Of a stretch of 64,000 nt of DNA, positions 44,961 through 52,369 are shown in pieces. Each line of letters starts with the position of its first letter. Within the stretch, counting starts at the first letter, position 1. The position numbers and the translations under genes are program-made. The notes beneath the pieces were generated by a model. The model saw nothing but the letters and a program-made list of their open reading frames with translations, did not search any database and had not been told where the DNA came from. The stretch is from Thermomonas paludicola (lineage in GTDB: Bacteria; Pseudomonadota; Gammaproteobacteria; Xanthomonadales; Xanthomonadaceae): contig NZ_CP093311.1 of NCBI RefSeq assembly GCF_024498955.1, positions 1,736,001-1,800,000 on the forward strand, read 5' to 3'.

Positions 44961-45770
44961 ATGGCCTCGCCCTTCGGCACCGAAACAGTGCTTGATGTTC
45001 GTCACTGGACGGACGCCTACTTCAGCTTCACTACCACCCGTGACGATGGCTTCCGTTTCGACAACGGCCAGTTCGTGATGATCGGGCTGGAGGTCGAGCA
45101 GCCGGACGGCAGCCGCAAGCCGCTGATGCGCGCTTATTCGATCGCCAGCGCGAACTGGGAAGAGCAGCTGGAATTCTTCAGCATCAAGGTGGCCGACGGC
45201 CCGCTGACCTCGCGCCTGCAACACATCCGGCCCGGCGATAGCCTGCTGATCGGTCGCAAACCGACCGGCACCCTGCTGATTTCCGACCTGCACGCTGGCC
45301 GCAACCTGTACCTGCTCGGCACCGGCACCGGGCTGGCGCCGTGGTTGTCGGTGATCAAGGATCCGGCGACCTACGAACGCTTCCAGCGCGTGGTGCTGTG
45401 CCACGGCGTGCGCGGCGCGCATGACCTGGCCTATCGCGACTACATCGAACACGAACTGCAGGCCCACGACCTGCTGGGTGAAATGCTGCGCGGCCGCCTG
45501 CTGTACTACCCGACGGTGTCGCGCGAGCCATTCGAGTACCGCGGGCGCGACCACCATGGGCGCATCACCGACCATCTGGAACAGGGCAAGGTCGCGCAGG
45601 CCCTCGGCATCGAAGACCTCGACCCGGCGCACGACCGCGCGATGATCTGCGGCAGCCCGCAGATGCTGGCCGACTTTCGCGGGATACTCGACCGCCGCGG
45701 CTTCACCTCGTCGCCGCGCATCGGCACCGCCAGCGAATACGTGTTCGAGCGCGCGTTCGTCGAAAAATGA
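44961..45770 (+). CDS. fpr: Ferredoxin--NADP+ reductase
   Basis: The 269-residue flavoprotein has the FAD-binding motif MRAYSIASANW, the phosphate-site stretch FSIKVADGPLTSRLQHIRPGD, an NADP-binding GTGTGLAPWLSVIKDP motif and the C-terminal ICGSPQMLADFRGIL plus VFERAFVEK tail. Length and motifs match bacterial subclass I Fpr (E. coli 248). It reduces ferredoxin or flavodoxin for Fe-S and radical enzymes and in oxidative stress. The start at 44961 was chosen by family length. There is no clear ribosome binding site. Confidence 0.94.
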   Translation: MASPFGTETVLDVRHWTDAYFSFTTTRDDGFRFDNGQFVMIGLEVEQPDGSRKPLMRAYSIASANWEEQLEFFSIKVADGPLTSRLQHIRPGDSLLIGRKPTGTLLISDLHAGRNLYLLGTGTGLAPWLSVIKDPATYERFQRVVLCHGVRGAHDLAYRDYIEHELQAHDLLGEMLRGRLLYYPTVSREPFEYRGRDHHGRITDHLEQGKVAQALGIEDLDPAHDRAMICGSPQMLADFRGILDRRGFTSSPRIGTASEYVFERAFVEK

Positions 45771-45777
45771 CCGCCGG

Positions 45778-46188
45778 CTAGCCGCCACCGTAGCGCAGCC
45801 ACAGCAACGCATCGCTTTCATTGCCAAACACGCGCGCCCGATAGCCACGCTCCAGCGCGAGCTGTTCGACATATTCGATCCGTGGAATCTGGTCGAGGCG
45901 ACCTTCGACATAGGCGATCTGCACGCGCTCCAGGCCCATGCCGCTGATTTCATCGAAAAAACGGGCAAGGTCAGCGTCGCCCATCACCTCGCCCGGCAAT
46001 TCGTCCAGCACCAGCAACTGGCCGGCGCCGCATTCGCGGGCACGCTCCGCAATCCGCAGCCAATACTCGCGGGTCACCGCCAGATTGGCCTCGGCCGCGA
46101 CCGCCCCCAACAAGCGTACTGTCAGCAGCGGCGGCTGGAAATCAAATTCCAACCGATACCCATTGCCCACCAGCGCCGGCTGGATCAT
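45778..46188 (-). CDS. Small STAS-like protein coupled to glutathione peroxidase (paralogue of 42310-42705)
   Basis: The 136-residue protein is a paralogue of the protein at 42310-42705, with the same order of conserved strands (GYRLEFDFQPPLLTVRLL, GQLLVLDELPGEV, RVQIAYVEG, YVEQLALERGYRARVFGNESDALLWL). Its ATG overlaps the peroxidase stop (ATGA), so translation is coupled. The fold looks like STAS/SpoIIAA. No phosphorylatable Ser and no partner kinase or transporter are evident. The function is unknown. Confidence 0.78.
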   Translation of the reverse strand: MIQPALVGNGYRLEFDFQPPLLTVRLLGAVAAEANLAVTREYWLRIAERARECGAGQLLVLDELPGEVMGDADLARFFDEISGMGLERVQIAYVEGRLDQIPRIEYVEQLALERGYRARVFGNESDALLWLRYGGG

Positions 46189-46670
46189 GCCAGCGCCTTT
46201 TCGATGTCGCCACGCAGCGATTCCGGTGTATCCGTGGGTGCATAGCGACGGATTACCCGCCCGTCGCGCCCGATCAGGAACTTGGTGAAATTCCACTTGA
46301 TCGCGCCGATGCCCAACAAGCCGCCCTTTTCCTGCTTCAGCCATTTCCACAGCGGGTGCGCACCAGCCCCGTTCACCTCGACCTTGGCGAACATGGGGAA
46401 GGTGACGTCATAGCTCAGCGAGCAAAATTCGCGAATCCCGGCCGCATCACCGGGCTCCTGATGGCCGAACTGGTCGCAGGGGAAGCCCAGCACCACCAAG
46501 CCCTGGTCGCCATACGTGCGCCAGAGTTGTTCCAGGCCGGCATATTGCGGGGTGAAACCGCATTTGCTGGCCACGTTGACCACCAGCAACACCTTGCCAC
46601 GCCATTGCGACAGCGGTTGCGCGCTGCCATCCAGGCGCGTCGCCTCGAAATCATGTGCAGTTGCAGTCAT
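46185..46670 (-). CDS. gpx: Glutathione peroxidase (Cys type)
   Basis: The 161-residue thioredoxin-fold peroxidase has VVNVASKCGFTPQYAGLEQL with Cys37 as peroxidatic residue, GFPCDQFGHQEPG (Gln of the catalytic tetrad and a second Cys) and WNFTKFLIGRDGRVIRRY (Trp and Asn). The second Cys in FPCDQF suggests recycling by thioredoxin rather than glutathione, as in many bacterial homologues. The start at 46670 opens MTATAHDFEATRLDG. It is divergent from the M3 peptidase gene. Confidence 0.94.
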   Translation of the reverse strand: MTATAHDFEATRLDGSAQPLSQWRGKVLLVVNVASKCGFTPQYAGLEQLWRTYGDQGLVVLGFPCDQFGHQEPGDAAGIREFCSLSYDVTFPMFAKVEVNGAGAHPLWKWLKQEKGGLLGIGAIKWNFTKFLIGRDGRVIRRYAPTDTPESLRGDIEKALA

Positions 46671-46823
46671 TGGCCACCTGGTGGGTCCTGATCGCCATTG
46701 TGCAGGCCACCTTGCACCTTGCACACCCTTGACAACGACAACAGCCAGCGGGGTCGGCCATCATCACGCGCTTCAAGCGCATGCGCTACCCTAACAGCTT
46801 GTCGCTGCCCCTTCCGAGATGCC

Positions 46824-49004
46824 ATGAATCGTCCTATTGCCCGTGTGCTCGCCATCGCCATCGCAACCGCCCTTGCCGGCTGCGCCACCACCGCGCCCGT
46901 CGCGCAGAAGCAGGAGGCTTCGATGACTGCCGCCCCCGCCCCGGCCTACAGCGGCCCGTTCGCTGCACCCAGCCCGCTGGAACTGAACTACCCGCAGTTC
47001 GACAAGATTGCCGACAGCGACTTCGCCCCGGCCTTCGACGCCGGCATGGCGCAACAGCTGCGGGAAATCGACGCGATCACCCGCAACCCGGAAGCGCCGA
47101 CGTTCCAGAACACCATCGTGGCGATGGAAAAGAGCGGCCAGCTGCTGAACCGCGCGACCAGCGTGTTTTTCAACCTTGTCGGCACCGACAAGAACGACGC
47201 CCGCGAGAAGCTGGAAACCGACTATGCGCCGAAGTTTTCCGCGCATAGCGATGCCATTGCGCTGAACCCGGCGCTGTTTGCCCGGATCAAGGCGCTGTAC
47301 GACACCCGCGACAGCCTTGGCCTGGATGCCGTGGACAAGCGCCTGCTGGAAAAGCGCTACCAGGACTTCGTGCGGGCCGGCGCGGCGCTGACCGACGCTG
47401 AAAAGGCGCGCGTTCGCGACATCAACACACAGCTGTCGAAGCTTGGCACGCAGTTCGACCAGAACGTGCTTGCCGAGGTGAACGATTCGGCCGTGGTCGT
47501 GGATGATGCGGCCCAGCTCAAGGGCTTCAGCAATGAGCAGGTCGCCGCCGCAACGGAAGCCGCCAAGGCACGCAAGCTGGACGGCAAGTACGTCATCGCC
47601 TTGCTCAACACCACCGGCCAGCCCGCCGAAACGCAGCTGGAAGATCGCGCGCTGCGCCAGCGCATCCACGAAGCCTCGGTGGCGCGCGGCAGCCGCGGCA
47701 ACAAGTTCGACAACACCGGGATCATCGCGCAGGTGCTCAAGCTGCGCGCCGAGCGCGCGCGCCTGCTGGGCTACGACACCTATGCCAACTACGTGCTGGC
47801 CGACGAAACCGCGGCCAACCAGGACAACGTCAACCGGATGCTGCGCCAGCTGGCGCCCAAGGCGGTGGCCAATGCCCGCCACGAAGGGGAAGCGCTGCAG
47901 TCGATGATCGACAAGGCGCAAAAAGCCAGGCACCAGCCGTCGTTCCGGCTTCAGCCCTGGGACTGGGCCTACTACAGCGAAAAAGTGCGGCAGGCCCGCT
48001 ACAACTTCGACGAATCGCAGCTCAAGCCGTATTTCGAAATGAAGAACGTGCTGGAAAACGGCGTGTTCTACGCCGCCCACCAGCTGTACGGCATCAGTTT
48101 CAAGGAACGCACCGACCTGCCCAAATACCGCCCCGACATCTTCACCTACGAGGTGTTCGACAAGGACGGCAGCGAGCTTGCGCTGTTCATTTTCGACCCC
48201 TACGCCCGCGCCTCCAAGCGTGGTGGCGCCTGGATGAACACCTACGTGGCGCAGTCGGGGCTGACCGGCGAGAAGCCGGTCGTGGCCAACCACCTCAACA
48301 TCCCCAAACCCTCGGACGGCCAGCCCACGCTGCTGACGTGGGATGAAGTGACCACCGCCTTCCACGAATTCGGCCACGCGCTGCACGGCTTCTTCCAGGA
48401 CGTGCGCTATCCGTATTACTCGATGAACGTGCCGCGCGACTTCGTGGAATATCCGTCGCAGGTCAATGAAATGTGGGCAGACTGGCCGGAAGTGCTGGCG
48501 CACTATGCCAAGCACTACCAGACCGGCGAAGCGATGCCGAAGGCGCTGCTGGACAAGGTGATCGCCGCTTCCAAGTTCAACCAGGGCTTTGCCACCACCG
48601 AGTATCTGGAAGCGGCGATGCTGGACCAGCGCTGGCACCAGCTGCCGCTGGAGCAGATCCCGCAAGCGTCGGGGGTGATGGCGTTCGAGGCGCAGGCGCT
48701 GAACGCGGACGGTTTCGACTATGCACCGGTGCCGCCGCGCTACCGCACGCCCTATTTCAGCCACATCATGGGCGGCTACGCGGCTGGCTATTACGCCTAC
48801 ATCTGGTCGGAAGTGCTGGCTGCCAACACCTCGAAATACATCCGCGAACACGGCGGCCTGACCCGGGAAAACGGCGACCACCTGCGCCAGTTCGTGCTGG
48901 CCCCGGGCGGCGAGATCGAACCCGGCAAGCTGTTCCCGAATTTTGCCGGCTATGAGGCGAAAATCGAACCATTGCTGGAGCAGCGCGGGCTGAATACCAA
49001 GTAA
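46824..49004 (+). CDS. dcp: M3-family zinc peptidase, lipoprotein (Dcp-like)
   Basis: The 726-residue peptidyl-dipeptidase or oligopeptidase has a lipobox signal (ARVLAIAIATALAGCAT), so it is probably anchored in the envelope, unlike cytosolic E. coli Dcp. The catalytic zinc site is H514-E-x2-H518 in TTAFHEFGHALHGFF. The downstream family motifs FVEYPSQVNEMWADWPEVL and FSHIMGGYAAGYYAYIWSEVLAAN are present. It cleaves short peptides in the periplasm. The start was fixed by the signal peptide. A 12-bp terminator hairpin follows. Confidence 0.95.
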   Translation: MNRPIARVLAIAIATALAGCATTAPVAQKQEASMTAAPAPAYSGPFAAPSPLELNYPQFDKIADSDFAPAFDAGMAQQLREIDAITRNPEAPTFQNTIVAMEKSGQLLNRATSVFFNLVGTDKNDAREKLETDYAPKFSAHSDAIALNPALFARIKALYDTRDSLGLDAVDKRLLEKRYQDFVRAGAALTDAEKARVRDINTQLSKLGTQFDQNVLAEVNDSAVVVDDAAQLKGFSNEQVAAATEAAKARKLDGKYVIALLNTTGQPAETQLEDRALRQRIHEASVARGSRGNKFDNTGIIAQVLKLRAERARLLGYDTYANYVLADETAANQDNVNRMLRQLAPKAVANARHEGEALQSMIDKAQKARHQPSFRLQPWDWAYYSEKVRQARYNFDESQLKPYFEMKNVLENGVFYAAHQLYGISFKERTDLPKYRPDIFTYEVFDKDGSELALFIFDPYARASKRGGAWMNTYVAQSGLTGEKPVVANHLNIPKPSDGQPTLLTWDEVTTAFHEFGHALHGFFQDVRYPYYSMNVPRDFVEYPSQVNEMWADWPEVLAHYAKHYQTGEAMPKALLDKVIAASKFNQGFATTEYLEAAMLDQRWHQLPLEQIPQASGVMAFEAQALNADGFDYAPVPPRYRTPYFSHIMGGYAAGYYAYIWSEVLAANTSKYIREHGGLTRENGDHLRQFVLAPGGEIEPGKLFPNFAGYEAKIEPLLEQRGLNTK

Positions 49005-49024
49005 TCCCGCCACCAGCAAGCCCA

Positions 49025-49052
49025 GGCAGCGCCGCCGCAAGGCGGCGTTGCC
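49025..49052 (+). terminator. Terminator hairpin after dcp
   Basis: GGCAGCGCCGCC (49025-49036) pairs with GGCGGCGTTGCC (49041-49052) around GCAA, with one G-U pair. GTTTGTG follows. It lies between the convergent dcp and RsiV-like genes. Confidence 0.6.
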
Positions 49053-49076
49053 GTTTGTGCAACGCGGCGACGCCCG

Positions 49077-49937
49077 TCAGCCCGCCCGGAACAGCGGCCG
49101 ATAGGCCGGCGCCACCAGCGGCACCAACACGCTGGCCGGCACTTCCACTACTTTCTTGCCGTCCGCGTACGTGCCGACCTGTTCGGGCGGGAACACGAAG
49201 CGCAGCGCACGAATGCTGCCATCGGCATTCATCACCGGCTCGAAACGGGAGAAATTCGCCGCCTCCGGCGCAGTACCGGCATCGATCTTCCGGCTCCCGT
49301 TTTGCAGCCGTTGGCCGCGATCGTCGGCCTCAGCGGTATCCGCATCCAGCTGCTGCGACAGCCCGGTCAGCAGGCGCTCGCGCACAAAGTCAGACACCGG
49401 CTTCCAGTTGGCCGCATCCGGGATCAGCTGCTCGGCGGCGAGCATCTGCTGCATCTGCGGCAGCCACACAAAGCGCTCCAGCAAGGGCCTGCCGTGCGCG
49501 CCGCCGGTGTAGCTGCTGCCTTCCGCGGCGACCACCACGACCCGCGGCGTCTCCACCACGCTGCTGAACTGCAGGCTGAGGTCGTAAGGCGCCGCCGGCT
49601 TGGTTCCATGCAACCTGGCCGTCGCTTGCATCAACTGCTGGCGCGCCGCTTCCGCATAGTCGTGCACGGCCTGCGCCAAGGGTGGGTAGTGCGCGGCCAC
49701 CTGCGGATAGCTGATGCCGATGATGTAGTCGGGCGTGGTTTCGATCACATCCCGCAGGTCAACGGCCACGGCCGGCGCAGCGCCCGCCAGGGAAGGCTGC
49801 ACGGCAGCGTGCGTATCCGGCGCGACAGCAGCCCCGGCCGCCGCTGCGGGGTGGCTTCCGCGATTGCAGCCTGACAGCAGGGCCAAGGCCAGCAACAGAG
49901 GAACTGCACGCGGAATCGTGATGGGAATGGAACGCAT
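49077..49937 (-). CDS. DUF3298/RsiV-like lipoprotein
   Basis: The 286-residue protein has a lipobox (VPLLLALALLSGC), an Ala-rich linker and a DUF4163-like domain (TPDYIIGISYPQVAAHYPPLAQAV). A C-terminal DUF3298 domain follows, with SSYTGGAHG, FVWLPQMQQMLAAEQL and the ending FVFPPEQVGTYADGKKVVEVPASVLVPL. DUF3298 is the lysozyme-binding fold of anti-sigma factor RsiV and also occurs in free periplasmic proteins. No sigma factor gene is adjacent. The start at 49937 was chosen by the signal peptide. A role in sensing or binding glycan-active enzymes is a guess. Confidence 0.85.
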   Translation of the reverse strand: MRSIPITIPRAVPLLLALALLSGCNRGSHPAAAAGAAVAPDTHAAVQPSLAGAAPAVAVDLRDVIETTPDYIIGISYPQVAAHYPPLAQAVHDYAEAARQQLMQATARLHGTKPAAPYDLSLQFSSVVETPRVVVVAAEGSSYTGGAHGRPLLERFVWLPQMQQMLAAEQLIPDAANWKPVSDFVRERLLTGLSQQLDADTAEADDRGQRLQNGSRKIDAGTAPEAANFSRFEPVMNADGSIRALRFVFPPEQVGTYADGKKVVEVPASVLVPLVAPAYRPLFRAG

Positions 49938-50014
49938 GGGCGGGACAACGCTGGGGGAATGGGCGGCACGGACGCAACCGGCGCGCATGAAGTTTGACAC
50001 GATCCCCAAAAAGA

Positions 50015-50040
50015 AAAAGCCCGGCAAATGCCGGGCTTTT
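50015..50040 (-). terminator. Intrinsic terminator of the cold-shock gene
   Basis: AAAAGCCCGGCA (50015-50026) pairs perfectly with TGCCGGGCTTTT (50029-50040). On the minus strand it is followed by TCTTTTT, giving a strong terminator 20 bases after the cspA stop. Confidence 0.85.
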
Positions 50041-50060
50041 CTGCGCGATGCGCGGGCGAA

Positions 50061-50270
50061 TTACATCGCCTGCACTTCGTCGGCCTGCAGGCCCTTCTGG
50101 CCCTGCACAACCTTGAAGGAGACCTTCTGGCCTTCCTGCAGGGACTTGAAGCCGGTGCCCTGGATCGAGCGGAAGTGGACGAAAACGTCCGGGCCGCTTT
50201 CCGGGGTGATGAAGCCGAAGCCCTTGGCGTCGTTGAACCACTTGACGGTACCCGTCTGACGATCCGACAT
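50061..50270 (-). CDS. cspA: Cold shock-like protein
   Basis: The 69-residue single-domain nucleic-acid-binding protein has both RNA-binding motifs: KGFGFI and VFVHF (DVFVHFRSI), within [15 protein letters not shown]. It ends [12 protein letters not shown]. It acts as an RNA chaperone. A GGAG site lies 8 bases before the ATG at 50270. The 226-base spacer upstream is rich in secondary structure, consistent with temperature-responsive leaders of this family. Confidence 0.95.
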   Translation of the reverse strand: MSDRQTGTVKWFNDAKGFGFITPESGPDVFVHFRSIQGTGFKSLQEGQKVSFKVVQGQKGLQADEVQAM

Positions 50271-50496
50271 GTTTGCTACTCCTGGATAACAGTTTGGAAT
50301 TGACACACGACCTGCACACGCAGGGCGCGACTGTCGAGCAAGGGGTAACGCACACGATGTAGCGGATCGCGATGGATCTACCGCATCGGGTCACGATGTA
50401 CCGTGATCCCGCTTGAAACAGTGGGCGAACCATAACCTGTTTTCGGGCGCCTGTGTGAGCTCGGGCGAAGTTTTTTTCGCCCCCCGGAATACCCGC
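50271..50496 (-). promoter_or_regulatory. Long structured leader upstream of cspA
   Basis: The 226-base spacer has no gene. It holds two direct copies of CACGATGTA (50353-50361 and 50392-50400). The second copy forms a small hairpin with CGTG beyond it. The segment between the copies has an imperfect hairpin (arms GATG...GATC). A GGGCGAA/TTCGCCC hairpin (50463-50482) immediately follows the rluF stop. The first part may be a cold-responsive mRNA leader and the last a terminator for rluF. No confident promoter was found. Confidence 0.4.
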
Positions 50497-51213
50497 TTAC
50501 CAGTCGGCATGCTCGGGCAGCAACCCGCGCAATTCGGCGTCGCTGAGGTTGCGCCACTGCCCGGGTTTCAGGTGGCCCAGTTTCACGTTGCCGATCCGCG
50601 CCCGGTGCAATTGCTTGACCCGGTAGCCGAAATGCGCGGCCATCAACCGGATCTGCCGGTTCAGCCCTTGGACCAGCACGATCCGGAAGCCGAAACGGCC
50701 CAGCTTGCCGGTCTTGCACGGCAGCGTTGGCTGCCCGTGCACCGGCACCCCGCCACGCGCCATCGCGCGCAGGAATTCATCGGTGACCGCATTGTTCACC
50801 GCGACCAGATATTCTTTTTCCAGCTTGTTTTCGGCGCGCAGGATCCGGTTGACGACATCGCCATTGCTGGTCAGCAGGATCAACCCTTCCGAATCCTTGT
50901 CCAGGCGGCCGATCGGGAAAATGCGCTGCTCGTGGCCAACGAACTCCACGATATTGCCTTTGACATCGGCCTCGGTAGTGCAGGTGATGCCCTCCGGCTT
51001 GTACAGCGCGATATAGACGTGGCGCCGCTGGCCCTTGGCAGCACTGCGCGCAGACAACGCATTGCCGTCGATGCGAACCTCATCACCTTCGCCCAGCTCC
51101 GCGCCGATCCGGGCACGCAGCCCATTGACGGTCACCCGGCCCTCGGCAATCAGGCGATCCGCCTCGCGGCGGGAGCAGTGGCCGGTGTCGGCGATATGTC
51201 GGTTCAGGCGCAT
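50497..51213 (-). CDS. rluF: RluF-type 23S rRNA pseudouridine synthase
   Basis: The 238-residue protein has an N-terminal S4 RNA-binding domain (RLNRHIADTGHCSRREADRLI), then a RsuA/RluB/E/F catalytic domain with IYIALYKPEGI-type strand and the catalytic Asp in FPIGRLDKDSEGLILLT. NRQIRLMAAHFGYRVKQLHRARIG is the closing motif. Among the subfamily the NRQIRLM and length best match RluF (pseudouridine 2604). RsuA or RluE remain possible. The start at 51213 was chosen at the S4 domain. Confidence 0.9.
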   Translation of the reverse strand: MRLNRHIADTGHCSRREADRLIAEGRVTVNGLRARIGAELGEGDEVRIDGNALSARSAAKGQRRHVYIALYKPEGITCTTEADVKGNIVEFVGHEQRIFPIGRLDKDSEGLILLTSNGDVVNRILRAENKLEKEYLVAVNNAVTDEFLRAMARGGVPVHGQPTLPCKTGKLGRFGFRIVLVQGLNRQIRLMAAHFGYRVKQLHRARIGNVKLGHLKPGQWRNLSDAELRGLLPEHADW

Positions 51214-51310
51214 TGGGCAGGGATTGTACGGCAACCCATTGCGCCGCTACCCACTTCTTCCAATGGCCGCTGGCGGCTACGCTGCGAACATTCCCCTCCC
51301 GCTATCCACC

Positions 51311-52318
51311 ATGATGCTTTCCAACGACCCGCTTGCCGCACTGTGGCGCCCGCCAGCCCTGATGGGCGTGATATTGGGCGGCGAGGCGGTAGCCGCCATT
51401 CTTGCGCTGGCGCCCGCCCATGCCGATGACCGGCTGGTGCAATTCGGCCTGGCGTCGCTGGGCGTGCAATGGGTGGCGCTGGGCACGCTGTGCGCGCTGT
51501 TTCTCCTGCGCCGGCAGATCGGCCGGTTGCCACCATTGCGCATGGCCTGGGTTTGCCTGGCACTGTTTCTGGGCATGAGCCTGCTGGTGGCGGCAGGCGC
51601 CTGGAGCGTGCTCAGCATGAGTGGTGCCGCCGACAGCACCCGCCAGGCCTTCATGCTGCGCATGCTGGGGCTGGCGCTGGTGGTCGGCTTGATCGGCTTG
51701 TTGACCTACCAGAATTATTGGCGCTCGCGGCAACTTGCAGTCCGCGCCAAACAACTGGAACTGGAAGCGCTGCAAGCACGGATCCGGCCGCATTTCCTGT
51801 TCAATACGCTCAATACCGGCGCCGCCCTGGTGCACGCCAGGCCGGATGAAGCCGAGCGCGTGCTGCTGGATCTGGCCGACTTGTTCCGCAGCGCCCTGCG
51901 CGGCCCGCAATTGATTCCGCTGGCCGAGGAACTGGCACTGACGCATCGCTATCTGGAAATCGAGGCACTGCGCTTCGGGCCTCGTTTGCGGTTGGCGTGG
52001 AATGTCCCCGACGTGCTGCCGGATACGCTGGTGCCCTCGCTTTCCATCCAGCCGCTGGCGGAGAACGCGATCCGCCACGGCATCGAACGCCTTGCCGACG
52101 GCGGCTGCGTGGATGTCAGCGTGCGCATCGGTCTTCACGAGGTGGACATCATCATCGGCAACGACCTGCCCGCGCTCGCAGGGCGCTCCGAGGGCCACGC
52201 CGTGGGCCTTGCCTCGGCGCGCGAACGGGTGATGGCGATGACCGACCACCGCGGCCGCGTGGATGCGGGCGTGGAGGATGGGCGCTTCGTCGCGCGGGTG
52301 CGCCTGCCGCTGGGATGA
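51311..52318 (+). CDS. LytS/AlgZ-type membrane sensor histidine kinase (orphan)
   Basis: The 335-residue protein has about four N-terminal membrane helices (residues 15-35, 43-66, 78-102, 115-135). A His_kinase domain of the LytS/YehU group follows, with the phospho-acceptor His161 in ARIRPHFLFNTLNTGAALV, and an ATPase region with SIQPLAENAIRHGIERL (N box) and HAVGLASARERVMAM (G box). Kinases of this type pair with LytTR regulators and control pili or alginate in relatives. No response regulator gene lies nearby. The start is 51311 or 51314, and an earlier in-frame ATG at 51263 is possible. It is divergent from rluF. Confidence 0.88.
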   Translation: MMLSNDPLAALWRPPALMGVILGGEAVAAILALAPAHADDRLVQFGLASLGVQWVALGTLCALFLLRRQIGRLPPLRMAWVCLALFLGMSLLVAAGAWSVLSMSGAADSTRQAFMLRMLGLALVVGLIGLLTYQNYWRSRQLAVRAKQLELEALQARIRPHFLFNTLNTGAALVHARPDEAERVLLDLADLFRSALRGPQLIPLAEELALTHRYLEIEALRFGPRLRLAWNVPDVLPDTLVPSLSIQPLAENAIRHGIERLADGGCVDVSVRIGLHEVDIIIGNDLPALAGRSEGHAVGLASARERVMAMTDHRGRVDAGVEDGRFVARVRLPLG

Positions 52319-52329
52319 CTGCCGCCCGC

Positions 52330-52358
52330 CATTGCCCCCACCCGGGTGGAGGGCAATG
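52330..52358. terminator. Near-perfect 14-bp palindromic terminator between the kinase gene and ppnN
   Basis: CATTGCCCCCACCC (52330-52343) pairs with GGGTGG-A-GGGCAATG (52344-52358) with a single bulged A. It sits in the 51-base gap between convergent genes. Confidence 0.65.
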
Positions 52359-52369
52359 CGGAATCGGCG

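Noticed and set aside
46729..46734. TTGACA upstream of dcp
   Set aside because: A perfect -35 sequence, but no -10-like hexamer at a suitable distance.
46791..49040. 749-codon minus-strand frame opposite the M3 peptidase
   Set aside because: Antisense of a gene with an intact HEFGH zinc site and lipobox.
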